From positions 110,886-174,885 of IMG/VR virus record IMGVR_UViG_3300005663_000029: 64,000 nt of DNA; one strand, given 5' to 3'. Positions 52,742 through 62,333 of the stretch are shown here, in pieces. Origin of the DNA: a virus. Each line of letters opens with the position of its first letter. The stretch's first letter is position 1. A program made the position numbers and the translations under genes. The notes under the pieces are model-generated. The model was given only the letters and a program-made list of their open reading frames with translations, searched no databases and was not told the DNA's origin.

Positions 52742-53383
52742 CTAAGAGACCTCGAATGGGAAAGTTCTGGAACGTTGCGGTTTCCAATAGTCTGGAGCCT
52801 CTCCGAACAATTCGAAGAGGTCTACTCTCAGATCGCCAGCCGATGCAGGTAGTGTGAGCCTTCTATACATACCTTTTCGTCCTACTACTGAAACCCCTAC
52901 TGAGGCTCCTTTAGGAAGAAGTGTTTCTGCGTATCCAGTATCGTCAGTCTCTATAATCACATTTCCGCTAGTCGAAGTAAAACCTCCAACTGTGCCAGAA
53001 GGTACTGTCTCTATCTCAATCAGAATCTTCTGGAAAGGTATAGCCTTTCCAGAAGGGTCTACTAGATTAACATAAGCTGTTAAAAGATTCTCGTCTGGAG
53101 ACGATACTGTAAAGTCCAGACCAGATCCTTCTAAAATTTGTTCGAAATCAACCCCAGCTACTACAAGAGTTACTACGTTCGTAGAGAACGCATAATTAGG
53201 TTTGTGTAAAATTAGAGAATAAATACCATCAGGGAGAGACACATCTGTACCGATTACAGAATTGATAAGGAAAGAAGCAAGTTCTTCGTCTCCTTCAAAT
53301 ATCGAAAGTGTTACACCCTCTATCGGAGTAGGGTCTGGTACAGTAGTAGAATCTTCAACTTTAAACGTCAGGATAGCCATCAC
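52742..53383 (-). CDS. Ig-like double-domain tail protein (213 aa)
   Basis: Two beta-sandwich domains in a row: residues 1-95 (SIFEGDEELASF, then D-G-I-Y-S-L-I-L-H-K-P-N-Y) and 100-205 (Y-V-N-L-V-D-P-S-G-K-A-I-P-F ... E-T-D-D-T-G-Y-A-E-T-L-L-P-K-G-A). The second domain is paralogous to the N-terminal domain of the 286-residue protein at 49715. Such carboxypeptidase-regulatory-like or Ig-like domains are common on tail and baseplate surfaces. Overlaps the upstream gene by four bases. Confidence 0.55.
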   Translation of the reverse strand: MMAILTFKVEDSTTVPDPTPIEGVTLSIFEGDEELASFLINSVIGTDVSLPDGIYSLILHKPNYAFSTNVVTLVVAGVDFEQILEGSGLDFTVSSPDENLLTAYVNLVDPSGKAIPFQKILIEIETVPSGTVGGFTSTSGNVIIETDDTGYAETLLPKGASVGVSVVGRKGMYRRLTLPASAGDLRVDLFELFGEAPDYWKPQRSRTFPFEVS

Positions 53384-53661
53384 ATTGCCTTTTGAAGCTT
53401 GATGTCTTTAATAGCTTTAGACATATTTATCATTTTTTGCATCATCTGCGGGTTACCTAAAACTTTAGATCCAAGATCTTTAGACGCTAAAGAATTTGGA
53501 GCCATTGACGCTGTTAGACTACCCATCGTAGGAGCAGGGCTGTTTCCAAGTATCCTACGTTGCCCAGGATCAGCTCCTGGAGTCACATGGAGACTCTTAG
53601 AAGGCAATGCTCCTAGCTTAGTTAGTTCGTCTTTAAACGATGTCCAATATGTAGAGTCCAT
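53380..53661 (-). CDS. Small hypothetical protein (93 aa)
   Basis: A 93-residue basic protein with N-terminal YWTSFKDELTKLGALPS, similar in plan to the N-terminus of the 125-residue protein at 33319, then a Pro/Ser-rich central part and a Met/Lys-rich C-terminal helix (MMQKMINMSKAIKDIKLQKAM). No domain recognised. Coupled to the downstream gene by a four-base overlap. Could be a short peptide tag-bearing virion protein. Confidence 0.5.
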   Translation of the reverse strand: MDSTYWTSFKDELTKLGALPSKSLHVTPGADPGQRRILGNSPAPTMGSLTASMAPNSLASKDLGSKVLGNPQMMQKMINMSKAIKDIKLQKAM

Positions 53662-53703
53662 GATTACCTCAGTATTAAAGAATTACTCAGTACTGTCAAC
53701 GAT

Positions 53704-56445
53704 TTATCCTACAAAACCTCTAGACCGTATAAGCTGTCGCCTATATTTTAATATTATAGTCTGGCGGGCTTTTAGTACAGGGTCTTTTACAACTTGGACG
53801 CCCTCAACTTCAACAGCTCCAGTTGAGGCAGTAACTGGGGTACCAGATACTGGATCCCCTTCCGTTTGTGCTCTAGCAAATGGCCTACCTACATATAAGA
53901 CATTGAACTTAGGAGTTAGCTTGTCTGACTCAAATTGAATAGTCGGACCTGAAACAAATTTTGGATCTCTGTCATCATACCTAATCTCATTAGCTAACTG
54001 AGCCATAGTAGCTGCATCAGCATCCCTAGGATTTACTTCACCAGCTGTGGTTAGTGCTATGTCTTCGAGTATACTAGTTGCTTCTTCTATAGGATCTGAG
54101 AGAACACCTATCTGAATTAGAGAAGCAGTAATTGCTTCAGGATCTATAATATCTAACAATTTCGCAATTGGTCTGAAAGTAATTGTGTTTATAAAATTTT
54201 GTATGTCTGCTATTTTTCCTCTAGACAGACGACTGTATGCATCTGCCAATACTTCTATAGACTTGTTAATACTCACAGGAGTGTTAGACAATTCTGCTGT
54301 AAGTGCGTCTCTAAACTCACCTACAGTAGTAGCAGTATTTAAAGGAGAATCCGCGTCGTGGATACTGGCAGAAGCTCGTTGAGTAGCATTAGTACGAAAT
54401 AATATATCTGAATCCTCTGTTTCACCTGGAGTAAACTCTATACCAAATAAACCGGAGTTGCTGGTAATTATTCCTCTAACTACTGTCTCGGCCACTTCTC
54501 TAGCTTTGTCAGCTTCCTCCTCCTCATCCAAGTAACCTACTTTTACAGAATCAATCATACTACCACACCCTAATAATGGTGCATAAAACTTAGGGCCTAT
54601 ATTTTCATTCCCATACACATCCTTATCTAACCACTTTGGGGCAATAATTTTTTCAATCGGTATAACAGTAGGAGCTGCGGTACCTAAACGAGCATTTGTA
54701 ACCGTTAGGAACTTATATATCTGGCCCTCAGTTCCGACAGCGTACCCACTCAAAGACTCATCCCACATTCGTACCTTTTCTAAAGTAAACGAAGTGGTAC
54801 CACCACTAACAGCATCTACACTGTGAGTAAGAGTAATGATACTACCAAGTAAGTGAGACGGATGAGATTCATCTAATTCACTTTGTAAGACAGGTTTATC
54901 TATTACAGCGGCAGGCAACCCACATACTAACCTCGGTAAGAACTTGGCAGTAACATTTGCCATTCTAGTTCCGAATCTCATTTTATAGAATTCATAGTTG
55001 GCTGTATCTGTTATGTGGGGAGTTGGTTGCCCTGCTGCAGCTTTAGTAGCTGTATAGCTAGGGTACTGACTTATAGATTGCCAGACCGGGATTGGGCCTG
55101 TGAACTGTTCGTGTGGGTGTTTTAAAGACAGAAATTTACTGAAAGCTCCACTACCAGGTACAACCCCAGGTATATTCTGCCCAGCCTCTATCTTCTTGAC
55201 TGATTCTATTACAGCAGTTGTAGCTGGTGCGAAATGCATAGGTTGCATATCTTGTGCGCCTGCTCCACCAGTAGCTACAGTAGCACGCTCCTGAACCAAT
55301 AACCTTGTAGGTTCAGCTAAGTAATTACGTGCGTAAGATACAGATGTGTACTCATCTGGAAATATTAAGTTACACGATGGAGGGGGAGCAAAAAACAATT
55401 CCGGTTTCATCATCAATGTATAAAGAGAGTCTTTGTCTGGATTATAATACGGAGTAGTTATAGGAGCGTGCGTGTAATATATAGGAGTCAGCGACAGCTT
55501 TAACATATCTCTCAATGTGGCTTGGTTAGCTCCGAGTTCTGAAATAGTGTTTTGTATAGATTGAAAAAAAACAGTAGTTTCCATAAGTTTGATGGCTGTA
55601 TCGTCATTTTCAGCTGCGTAAACTTGATCTAGTATTCTATTTCTAAGAAGAGCTTCTCTGAAAAAGATATTAAGTATTCTACCCCCGGCAGGTCCTGGAT
55701 CTACACCAGATACTGCTGCTATAATCCTGACAAACCCGGCTAATAAGCCATTAATTCCTTGAAACTTCACTTTGTATCTGTCGAGTAGAAAAGGACTACC
55801 GCCAGGGCTGAACAATCGTGTGATCCAGTTTGTTGCTTCAAAGAATTGCGCCGCCAAAAATGTATAATTATGATCCTGACCTTGTAGAAACATAGTCATT
55901 TGGGACTGGGCAATAGAACCCACATTTAAGTACGTCTGGTAAATGAAATCGAAATAGTTGGTATCGTCTAAACACTCTAAAGATATAACCCTATTTCCTT
56001 GAGCTGACTTAGACCACTGCCACCCAGACACTTCACCTTTAAACAATACCCTATACTTGTTTAAAACATCTCCAGAATACATATTGCCAATATCTTTACC
56101 TTCGCCTAATAACGCCTTAGTATCGGCAGTTAACTTTGACTTAGTTAAAGGCGCATCATTAGGAGGGTCTGTAGAGGTTATATCTAATAGATCAGCTTCA
56201 ATAACACCGGATGAGGCACGTTCTGCTGAATCTTCAGTCTTTATTTCAATACCAGTATAGTCATAGTAAAAAAGCTGTACAGTAGTTCTAGGCTGAATGT
56301 ATTTAGCCAAATCTGTAGGGATGATTCTAATCTGCGCTCTAGCAGGCGCGTTGATTGTAGTAGTGACATTAGCCCCGACTACAGGAATCTCAATACCATC
56401 AAGGAACAATCGTAGATGAAGTCTACCTCCGGCACCGCCACCCAT
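53704..56445 (-). CDS. Putative baseplate hub / tail protein (913 aa)
   Basis: The first 130 residues resemble the N-terminus of phage hub proteins (gpD/gp27/gp44-like): LRLFLDGIEIP, then A-R-A-Q-I-R-I-I-P-T-D, then I-Q-P-R-T-T-V-Q-L-F-Y-Y-D, and W-Q-W-S-K-S-A-Q-G-N-R-V-I-S-L-E-C. This is the usual beta-barrel beginning of hub proteins. The remainder (over 700 residues) is long for this family and includes helical parts (about 640-800). It would form the centre of the baseplate to which the spike binds. The start overlaps the upstream stop by one base. Confidence 0.55.
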   Translation of the reverse strand: MGGGAGGRLHLRLFLDGIEIPVVGANVTTTINAPARAQIRIIPTDLAKYIQPRTTVQLFYYDYTGIEIKTEDSAERASSGVIEADLLDITSTDPPNDAPLTKSKLTADTKALLGEGKDIGNMYSGDVLNKYRVLFKGEVSGWQWSKSAQGNRVISLECLDDTNYFDFIYQTYLNVGSIAQSQMTMFLQGQDHNYTFLAAQFFEATNWITRLFSPGGSPFLLDRYKVKFQGINGLLAGFVRIIAAVSGVDPGPAGGRILNIFFREALLRNRILDQVYAAENDDTAIKLMETTVFFQSIQNTISELGANQATLRDMLKLSLTPIYYTHAPITTPYYNPDKDSLYTLMMKPELFFAPPPSCNLIFPDEYTSVSYARNYLAEPTRLLVQERATVATGGAGAQDMQPMHFAPATTAVIESVKKIEAGQNIPGVVPGSGAFSKFLSLKHPHEQFTGPIPVWQSISQYPSYTATKAAAGQPTPHITDTANYEFYKMRFGTRMANVTAKFLPRLVCGLPAAVIDKPVLQSELDESHPSHLLGSIITLTHSVDAVSGGTTSFTLEKVRMWDESLSGYAVGTEGQIYKFLTVTNARLGTAAPTVIPIEKIIAPKWLDKDVYGNENIGPKFYAPLLGCGSMIDSVKVGYLDEEEEADKAREVAETVVRGIITSNSGLFGIEFTPGETEDSDILFRTNATQRASASIHDADSPLNTATTVGEFRDALTAELSNTPVSINKSIEVLADAYSRLSRGKIADIQNFINTITFRPIAKLLDIIDPEAITASLIQIGVLSDPIEEATSILEDIALTTAGEVNPRDADAATMAQLANEIRYDDRDPKFVSGPTIQFESDKLTPKFNVLYVGRPFARAQTEGDPVSGTPVTASTGAVEVEGVQVVKDPVLKARQTIILKYRRQLIRSRGFVG

Positions 56446-59400
56446 TATGTCACCTTAATTTTAAAGAAAGCTGTGTTCACTTTAGCATTGGATACTACTA
56501 TTAATCTAAGTGTGTAGTCTCCGACAACGTTAGTAATTAGAGCTGTCAAAGGACTTAAAGGAGAGTCTAAAAATCCTGCTCCAGGTATAGGTTCTTCTAT
56601 TATCTCCCATAGATATGCTGGAGTATACTCTCCAGATTCTACCTCAGACGCAACAGGTACGTATGTATCGGCTACTCCCCCATTAGAATCTCCAAATACC
56701 GTACCAGATACACTTACAGATGGGGCTACTCTGATTGGTATCTCTACAAATTTAGCCGCCACACCAGCTCCTATAACTTTACAACGCATTGTAAAATCAC
56801 CCGGTTGCCTAAACGTTACCGAAGTTCGTTGTTTAGTAGAGTCATCTATTTCAGGATCTCTACCGTTCGGAGATGTAACAACTGTCCACTCAAACGTATA
56901 AGGATGCTGCTTACCTACTGTCTGTACCATTATTTCATAAGGCACACCGACTATAGCATCATAGACTGTTGAGAGACCTCCTAAGCCTATCGTTACTGGA
57001 GGAGACTGTACAATTGCCCCAAATATAGACCCATTATTGGGTTTAACAGTAAAGAACCATTGTTCTCCTATCGAGGTCTCTACATCAGGAACAACCAGTA
57101 GATCATTAAGAGAGGTAACTATTGTGTCCGTTACTATATTATCTCGAACAAGGGGCATAGATGTAACTGGATCTACTGGTGTAAACCAGCCAGCTCTATT
57201 GTTTAGAGGACCTTCACTAATAGTCGAGAAATCTTGTGTGTACAAATTAGAGATAGCTGTCAGATCATCAAAAACAAAATCGTCAGCTAAGAACTCTACG
57301 TACCCACCAGGAGTATCGTCTCCTGTAAAAGTAAATGATCTCCTAGTGAGATCTATAGGTCCACCGCCAAGAGGGGTATCATCCCAAGCAGACTTGTCTG
57401 GTTCTATAACAGGGTTAATACCATCATCAAAAGAAAAGACAGTAGGCAATCTTGTGGCCCAATCAACAGTAAGTATCATAGTATACCACGTATCCGGTAA
57501 AATAGACCCAGGTATGGCTCCGAACAGGCCTACAGTTACATTACCCCCTAAACCATCAGTGGTAAAGAACATAATCTTAGCGAAAGTTCCGTCTCCATTT
57601 GTAAGTATAACCTTAGTGTTTCCTGCGGTCGAAAACGATGGGGATCTAACTCGTAACCGATATTGAATAGTGTTTGTAGTTAAACCACCACCCATATCTA
57701 AAATAGCTGCATCGGCTAAAGAACCTCGTCGTCGAATCACCATACCTCTATCATAAATAGCTTTGTGCCACCTTATCTCTGAACCGGATTCTGGATCGGT
57801 AGGATGCGAATAGGTATAATTAGCGGTGAGATCATCTTCATCTGCCGGAATAAAAGGAGTAATAAACGGATTTAAAGCTATCGGCTGAACTTCAATTATT
57901 CTAGCTTCGGTCGAAGTTACCCACTGACCGAAAATAGTTCCATCATTAGGATGGACTCGGTATCTCCATACCTCTCCTATAGAAGTAGCAGCGTTAGGTA
58001 CAATTGTAAGATCGTCATAAGTTGATTCTTCAACAGCCTCCCCTCCAGCAGACACTACTCTAGGAGACGCAACAGTAGGATCACCGGAACTTGTCCACGA
58101 ATCCTGAGATATAAGATCCCCGGTCTCCAGCCCACTAAAACCTTCAGAAAATATTACGACTGGTGCTCCTGTTATATCTTGTATATCAATATTGTCTAAC
58201 AACATCTCACCAAAACCATTAGCTAAAAGATAACCTGCCACAAGAATAATAGATTGAGCAGCTGGACCACCAGCAGCATTAGCGGCTGTAGAAGCTATTA
58301 CAACCGGACCACCGGCATCTACTTCTATACTTCCAGAAAAATTAGGGTTATTCCAACTAATAGTGATAACTAAATTGTGCTGAACTCCTGCTGTAGTCGA
58401 TACAGAACCTACTACTGTACTATACCCTCCACTATAGACATCGACTTTAACATTAGCCCCATCCCAATAGTATCTGACCGGGATTTCATATCCTGTACCA
58501 TTTACTAAAATCATCCATACAGAAGCATCAGTAGGTAATCCAACAGGAATAGTAAAATCAAATGTATACCGAATAGTTTTGAGATTTACAGGACCCCCTA
58601 CTTCTCGCATAACAGCTTCCCAGCCCTCATTTTCAGGTGTCGTACCGTAAGCCTTTAATTGTAAATATCGATTACCGGAAGGAGCGGCTATACTCTCCCA
58701 ACGTATTTCAGATCCAGACTCTGGATCACTGTTTGGATCATAATAAGTATAATCAGCAAATAAATCGTCTACCACAAAAGGTACTAAAGGATTTATAAAT
58801 GCCGGGTCTGCTGTAGGAGGAGGGTTAGTTAATGAAATAACTTCAGTAGGGAATGGTGAGACATATGGTCTACCGCTAGTAGTTTCAGAGTTTTTAGGTA
58901 TAACTTCAGCTCTATAAAAACCTTCTACTGTAGAAGCAGCTGGAACAGTTAATAGATTGTTCAAAGCCGGAACTACATTACCACCACCAAGTGGGACTAC
59001 ATGTCCTACATCATCTCCGAAATTATTAATATTCCCAAGATAAGTCCAGATTTCAGGTCCTACAGCAACATTTTGTCCTTGTATAGATCCTACATTTAAA
59101 CCCTGAAAGTCTTCTGTAAGTATACTTGTAGGTCCTCCTGTTATTTTCCTAACTGTTATCTGACTAAACTCGATAACTCCACCATATCCTCCAAGTTCTT
59201 GATAACCGTCTCCTAGATCATGTGGTCTAGCATCAAAGAGAAATGCGTGAGTAAGTCCGCCATCTGGACCTTCTACAGGCCATGCTGGTGAATAAAGAGT
59301 GCCGTTTATATCTAGAGTGGCAGTGGATGAAGCACCATCCCAAGTAGGTAGAATATATATATCGTGTACAGTGTCTAAGGCTAAAGTAGTTACAAATGTT

Positions 59401-60398
59401 CCAGTGGAGTAATCGGTTGTATAAACACTAAGAGTGGTTCCGTCATATTCAAGCATTAACTGGAAGAGGTAACCTCCACTATCTACAACCCAAATAACTA
59501 CCACAAGAGGGCCTGTTATAAATCCTTCACTCGATGATGGTATAGAAAATTTTAATCTATAATCCCAATCTTCTGGGGTTGAGGTAGCTGTATTGATATT
59601 AAATCCAGCAGACTGTCTATTGGGATTATCCATACCCGTAAAGACACTGGGGCCTATATCACGTAATTCCAATGCTTTATCTATAGGGGATGGGGTATGT
59701 CTCCACCTAATTTGTGACCCTGCTTCTGACTGACCATTAGAATCTCCAAAGAGATATGAAAACAACAAATCTTCAAAACCTTCAGCTGTAGGGTTTGGTG
59801 ATTGATTTATACTAGTAGCAAAAGGGATAGAGAGATAATCCACACTTACATCGGCCATATAAGTAATAGCAGCTCCGTAAGCTGTTACTTGTACGTTGTC
59901 TGCACCACTTCGAAGTACGTCATCCAACTTAGCAGTATTTTCTAAAACCGTATCTACATAACATTTGATATCAGAGTTTCTATAATCAAATACTTGTCTT
60001 ACTGTCACCCAAGCACTAGCAACAGCTCCGAGAACTACTTTAGTAAAACCGTCTTCAAACGTAACTAAGACATCAGTACCGTTTTGATCTTCAATAGTAA
60101 CTGAACGTACTTCCCCTTTCTCTAGTCCTACTTCAACCTTACCGCCGAGAGCTATATATACTTTTGCAGTAACATCCCAATCACCAAACCCTACAGGAGA
60201 TCCGATCAAACTCTTTGAAAATCCAGTAGAAATTCCACTAGTCATTTCTACTACTTGTCCATTACCTCCACCTGTGGGATCAGCGATAACAGTAAAATTA
60301 GCAGGATTTCCTCCGGCCCATCCATCTTGCCCATTTAGTGTACCTAAAGAGTAAGTTGGGCCTTCAAAAGCTCCTATGTTAAATACGTTCGTAGCCAT
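56445..60398 (-). CDS. Giant tail surface protein with three lectin/Ig-like repeats (1317 aa)
   Basis: Residues 1-195 look like a LamG/concanavalin-type domain. Three large repeats follow at about 198-523, 530-838 and 841-1138. Each begins with D-L-x-x-x-Y-x-Y/F ... ESGSEIRW, then a 150-200-residue lectin-like insert, then D-L-x-V-P ... S-I-G-E-x-W-x-x-x-V-x-P-N-(D/N)-G. The start and end together match one Ig-like repeat of bacterial and archaeal surface proteins, so lectin-like domains seem inserted in the Ig folds. The C-terminus has two PKD-like domains (about 1140-1317). No transmembrane segment. Probably sugar-binding and exposed on the tail. Confidence 0.6.
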   Translation of the reverse strand: MATNVFNIGAFEGPTYSLGTLNGQDGWAGGNPANFTVIADPTGGGNGQVVEMTSGISTGFSKSLIGSPVGFGDWDVTAKVYIALGGKVEVGLEKGEVRSVTIEDQNGTDVLVTFEDGFTKVVLGAVASAWVTVRQVFDYRNSDIKCYVDTVLENTAKLDDVLRSGADNVQVTAYGAAITYMADVSVDYLSIPFATSINQSPNPTAEGFEDLLFSYLFGDSNGQSEAGSQIRWRHTPSPIDKALELRDIGPSVFTGMDNPNRQSAGFNINTATSTPEDWDYRLKFSIPSSSEGFITGPLVVVIWVVDSGGYLFQLMLEYDGTTLSVYTTDYSTGTFVTTLALDTVHDIYILPTWDGASSTATLDINGTLYSPAWPVEGPDGGLTHAFLFDARPHDLGDGYQELGGYGGVIEFSQITVRKITGGPTSILTEDFQGLNVGSIQGQNVAVGPEIWTYLGNINNFGDDVGHVVPLGGGNVVPALNNLLTVPAASTVEGFYRAEVIPKNSETTSGRPYVSPFPTEVISLTNPPPTADPAFINPLVPFVVDDLFADYTYYDPNSDPESGSEIRWESIAAPSGNRYLQLKAYGTTPENEGWEAVMREVGGPVNLKTIRYTFDFTIPVGLPTDASVWMILVNGTGYEIPVRYYWDGANVKVDVYSGGYSTVVGSVSTTAGVQHNLVITISWNNPNFSGSIEVDAGGPVVIASTAANAAGGPAAQSIILVAGYLLANGFGEMLLDNIDIQDITGAPVVIFSEGFSGLETGDLISQDSWTSSGDPTVASPRVVSAGGEAVEESTYDDLTIVPNAATSIGEVWRYRVHPNDGTIFGQWVTSTEARIIEVQPIALNPFITPFIPADEDDLTANYTYSHPTDPESGSEIRWHKAIYDRGMVIRRRGSLADAAILDMGGGLTTNTIQYRLRVRSPSFSTAGNTKVILTNGDGTFAKIMFFTTDGLGGNVTVGLFGAIPGSILPDTWYTMILTVDWATRLPTVFSFDDGINPVIEPDKSAWDDTPLGGGPIDLTRRSFTFTGDDTPGGYVEFLADDFVFDDLTAISNLYTQDFSTISEGPLNNRAGWFTPVDPVTSMPLVRDNIVTDTIVTSLNDLLVVPDVETSIGEQWFFTVKPNNGSIFGAIVQSPPVTIGLGGLSTVYDAIVGVPYEIMVQTVGKQHPYTFEWTVVTSPNGRDPEIDDSTKQRTSVTFRQPGDFTMRCKVIGAGVAAKFVEIPIRVAPSVSVSGTVFGDSNGGVADTYVPVASEVESGEYTPAYLWEIIEEPIPGAGFLDSPLSPLTALITNVVGDYTLRLIVVSNAKVNTAFFKIKVT

Positions 60399-60401
60399 GA
60401 T

Positions 60402-62333
60402 TTAAGCCACTGCCTCCGGCGCTTCTTGTGCATTAATAAGCATCAGTGCTGCATCTCCATAAAGTCCTGGAGTATTGACATAATTAACTTTGAGTCTAAC
60501 CAAATAACTACCTGGTTTCGACGGAGAGAACGTAGTAATTGCAGCTAGGGAATCAGCTACGTCACTAAACTCCTCTCCAAGACCTACGCCAGTCTTTTCA
60601 TTACGATATACAATATTAGTCGTTCCAGGATTAAATGCTACAAGAATAGTGACCGTACCGGTTCCGTAATCTACAGAATATTCAGAAGAGTAGAACTCTT
60701 TGTATGTATAGTCTATAAATACTGCTGCCGTAGGGACACTAGAGAAGACTACCGTACCGGTTGTATAGTTAATAATATAATCGGCATTGTCGAACAACGT
60801 TTTTGTGAAATCCATAGTAGGGTTCACCGGTTCAACAGCAAACGTGACTACCCCAGTGATATAGTCGATGGAATACCCAGGTACTGGTGTATTTACATAA
60901 TCATAATCTACCACCGGGTTTGTAGGGGAAACTGCAAATACCAGCTCACCGGCTATATAGTCTATGTTGTAGTCAATACCCAGAGTAAGCGGTCCAGCGT
61001 CAGTTGTAACAACCTCACTTCCAGGTTGAACATCTGTACTAACCAACTGCCACTCGAACGCATCGTATGTGTAGTCAGCTCTAATGTCTGTAGGAGGAGG
61101 GTCTGCTATAGCATCTCTCAAGAAAATTACTTTACCGATTACATAATCAATCGTGTAATCGGTGTTCTTAATTAAAGCGACACCTTCTTCATAAATTGTT
61201 TCTGAGTCAACTACAAGATGGCTATCGGGTGCTAAGAAATGTAAGTTGTTCCCTATGTCGCCAAATCCTTCTACATTAGGAACCACACCTATCAGTTCTC
61301 CCGTCTCTTCATCATATATCCCCTCTTCAAACTGTTGTGTCTCTTCGTTAAATACAGGTGCAGCACTAGGAGTACCAACTACACCAGGAACGTTTGTCTC
61401 GTCAGCTACTAAAATAGCTTGAGTAACAGCTACAGGAGGTAATTGTGTCGGGATTTCTCCTACTATACTTTCTACAGTCTGTGCTGGGGCAGCATCTAAC
61501 GGAGTTCCATCATCATAAACTGTTTCCGTATTTACATTAATAGGGCCAGGAACTGACCACACAAGAGGATCGCTACCAACCTGAACCAATGCCTCACCAA
61601 TAAAGGGTGTTACAACAGCTTCTGCGTCTTTAGAGGCAGGTACTACGCCAATATAGACTGTCTCAGGTAATGATGTAACTCCTGTGTCTAAAGTAATACC
61701 TGGTGGAATTAAATCAGTGTTGGCCGTAGTAAACACTAAAGGATTACCTGTCGGCGTTAATGCTTCTCCTACAACTTCTGTGTCTATTTGAAATGGTTGT
61801 TGTGAGAGGATAGCGTTTAAAGGAGCTACTCTAGATGCATCTTCTATAATTATCGAACCTAGTATAGGAAGCTCTACTGTGACATGCGGAGAAGCTACAA
61901 TAGCCTCAGAAAATGCTTCGACGACATTACCGTCAGGTTCACTTATCACTTCCCATAAATACTCTAGACCTCCGGCAGCACCGGCTGTGGGATCAATACT
62001 ATCACTTCCGTTTAAATCTACAGGAGTTGAGAATAATACTTGGGCGTCAATCTGCGATAGCTGATTAGGGGTTGCTTCATTAGCATTAGATCCCTGCTCA
62101 TCATACCCAACAGCATCTATCTCAGCTGAAGGTGGTCTATATGCACTGAAAATCGCAGGAATGGCAGAAGGATCACTATCTATAGGGCTTGTGAGAGGGA
62201 ACGGTTCAGCGCCTCCTGTAGATAATAAGGTGACAATTAACTTAACAGTGTAGGTTAATTCTCTAGTGTGATCAGGGACAAACCTTGCTACACCTAAATC
62301 AGCGCCTTCTATATACGCATTGTGATCGGTCAC
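60402..62333 (-). CDS. Tail protein: PKD-like domain with inserted DYxIDY repeats (643 aa)
   Basis: A PKD-like domain seems split: first half at about 95-140 (V-D-L-N-G-S-D-S-I-D-P then L-E-Y-L-W-E-V), second half at about 595-620 (S-K-P-G-S-Y-L-V-R-L-K-V). Between lie about 450 residues, including five shared hairpins: 392 (DYTIDYVIGKVIF), 454, 486, 518 and 551 (EYSVDYGTGTVTI). The intervening part is acidic and beta-rich. Likely exposed tail or baseplate surface protein. ATGA overlap with the upstream PKD gene. Confidence 0.6.
   Translation of the reverse strand: MTDHNAYIEGADLGVARFVPDHTRELTYTVKLIVTLLSTGGAEPFPLTSPIDSDPSAIPAIFSAYRPPSAEIDAVGYDEQGSNANEATPNQLSQIDAQVLFSTPVDLNGSDSIDPTAGAAGGLEYLWEVISEPDGNVVEAFSEAIVASPHVTVELPILGSIIIEDASRVAPLNAILSQQPFQIDTEVVGEALTPTGNPLVFTTANTDLIPPGITLDTGVTSLPETVYIGVVPASKDAEAVVTPFIGEALVQVGSDPLVWSVPGPINVNTETVYDDGTPLDAAPAQTVESIVGEIPTQLPPVAVTQAILVADETNVPGVVGTPSAAPVFNEETQQFEEGIYDEETGELIGVVPNVEGFGDIGNNLHFLAPDSHLVVDSETIYEEGVALIKNTDYTIDYVIGKVIFLRDAIADPPPTDIRADYTYDAFEWQLVSTDVQPGSEVVTTDAGPLTLGIDYNIDYIAGELVFAVSPTNPVVDYDYVNTPVPGYSIDYITGVVTFAVEPVNPTMDFTKTLFDNADYIINYTTGTVVFSSVPTAAVFIDYTYKEFYSSEYSVDYGTGTVTILVAFNPGTTNIVYRNEKTGVGLGEEFSDVADSLAAITTFSPSKPGSYLVRLKVNYVNTPGLYGDAALMLINAQEAPEAVA
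60645..61160 (-). repeat. Five tandem DYxIDYxxGxVxF hairpin repeats
   Basis: Within the 643-residue protein, residues 392-563 hold five copies of [DEG]-Y-x-[IV]-[DN]-Y-x-x-G-x-[VL]-x-[FI], spaced 32-62 residues, often followed by a Pro-x-x-Pro stretch and a Y-x-Y strand. Single or double copies occur in the proteins at 38494, 46853 and 49715. The pattern is that of a repeated beta-hairpin module. Confidence 0.6.
61327..61358. repeat. Dispersed 32-base repeat, copy 1
   Basis: TCAAACTGTTGTGT followed by a T/C-rich spacer and TCGTTAAATAC is nearly repeated at 63057-63088 in the adjacent gene. In protein it is V-F-N-E-E-T-Q-Q-F-E in the 643-residue protein and V-F-N-E-A-T-Q-Q-F-E in the PKD protein. 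Short, but too similar at the DNA level to be chance, so probably a trace of exchange or duplication between the two genes. Confidence 0.5.
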
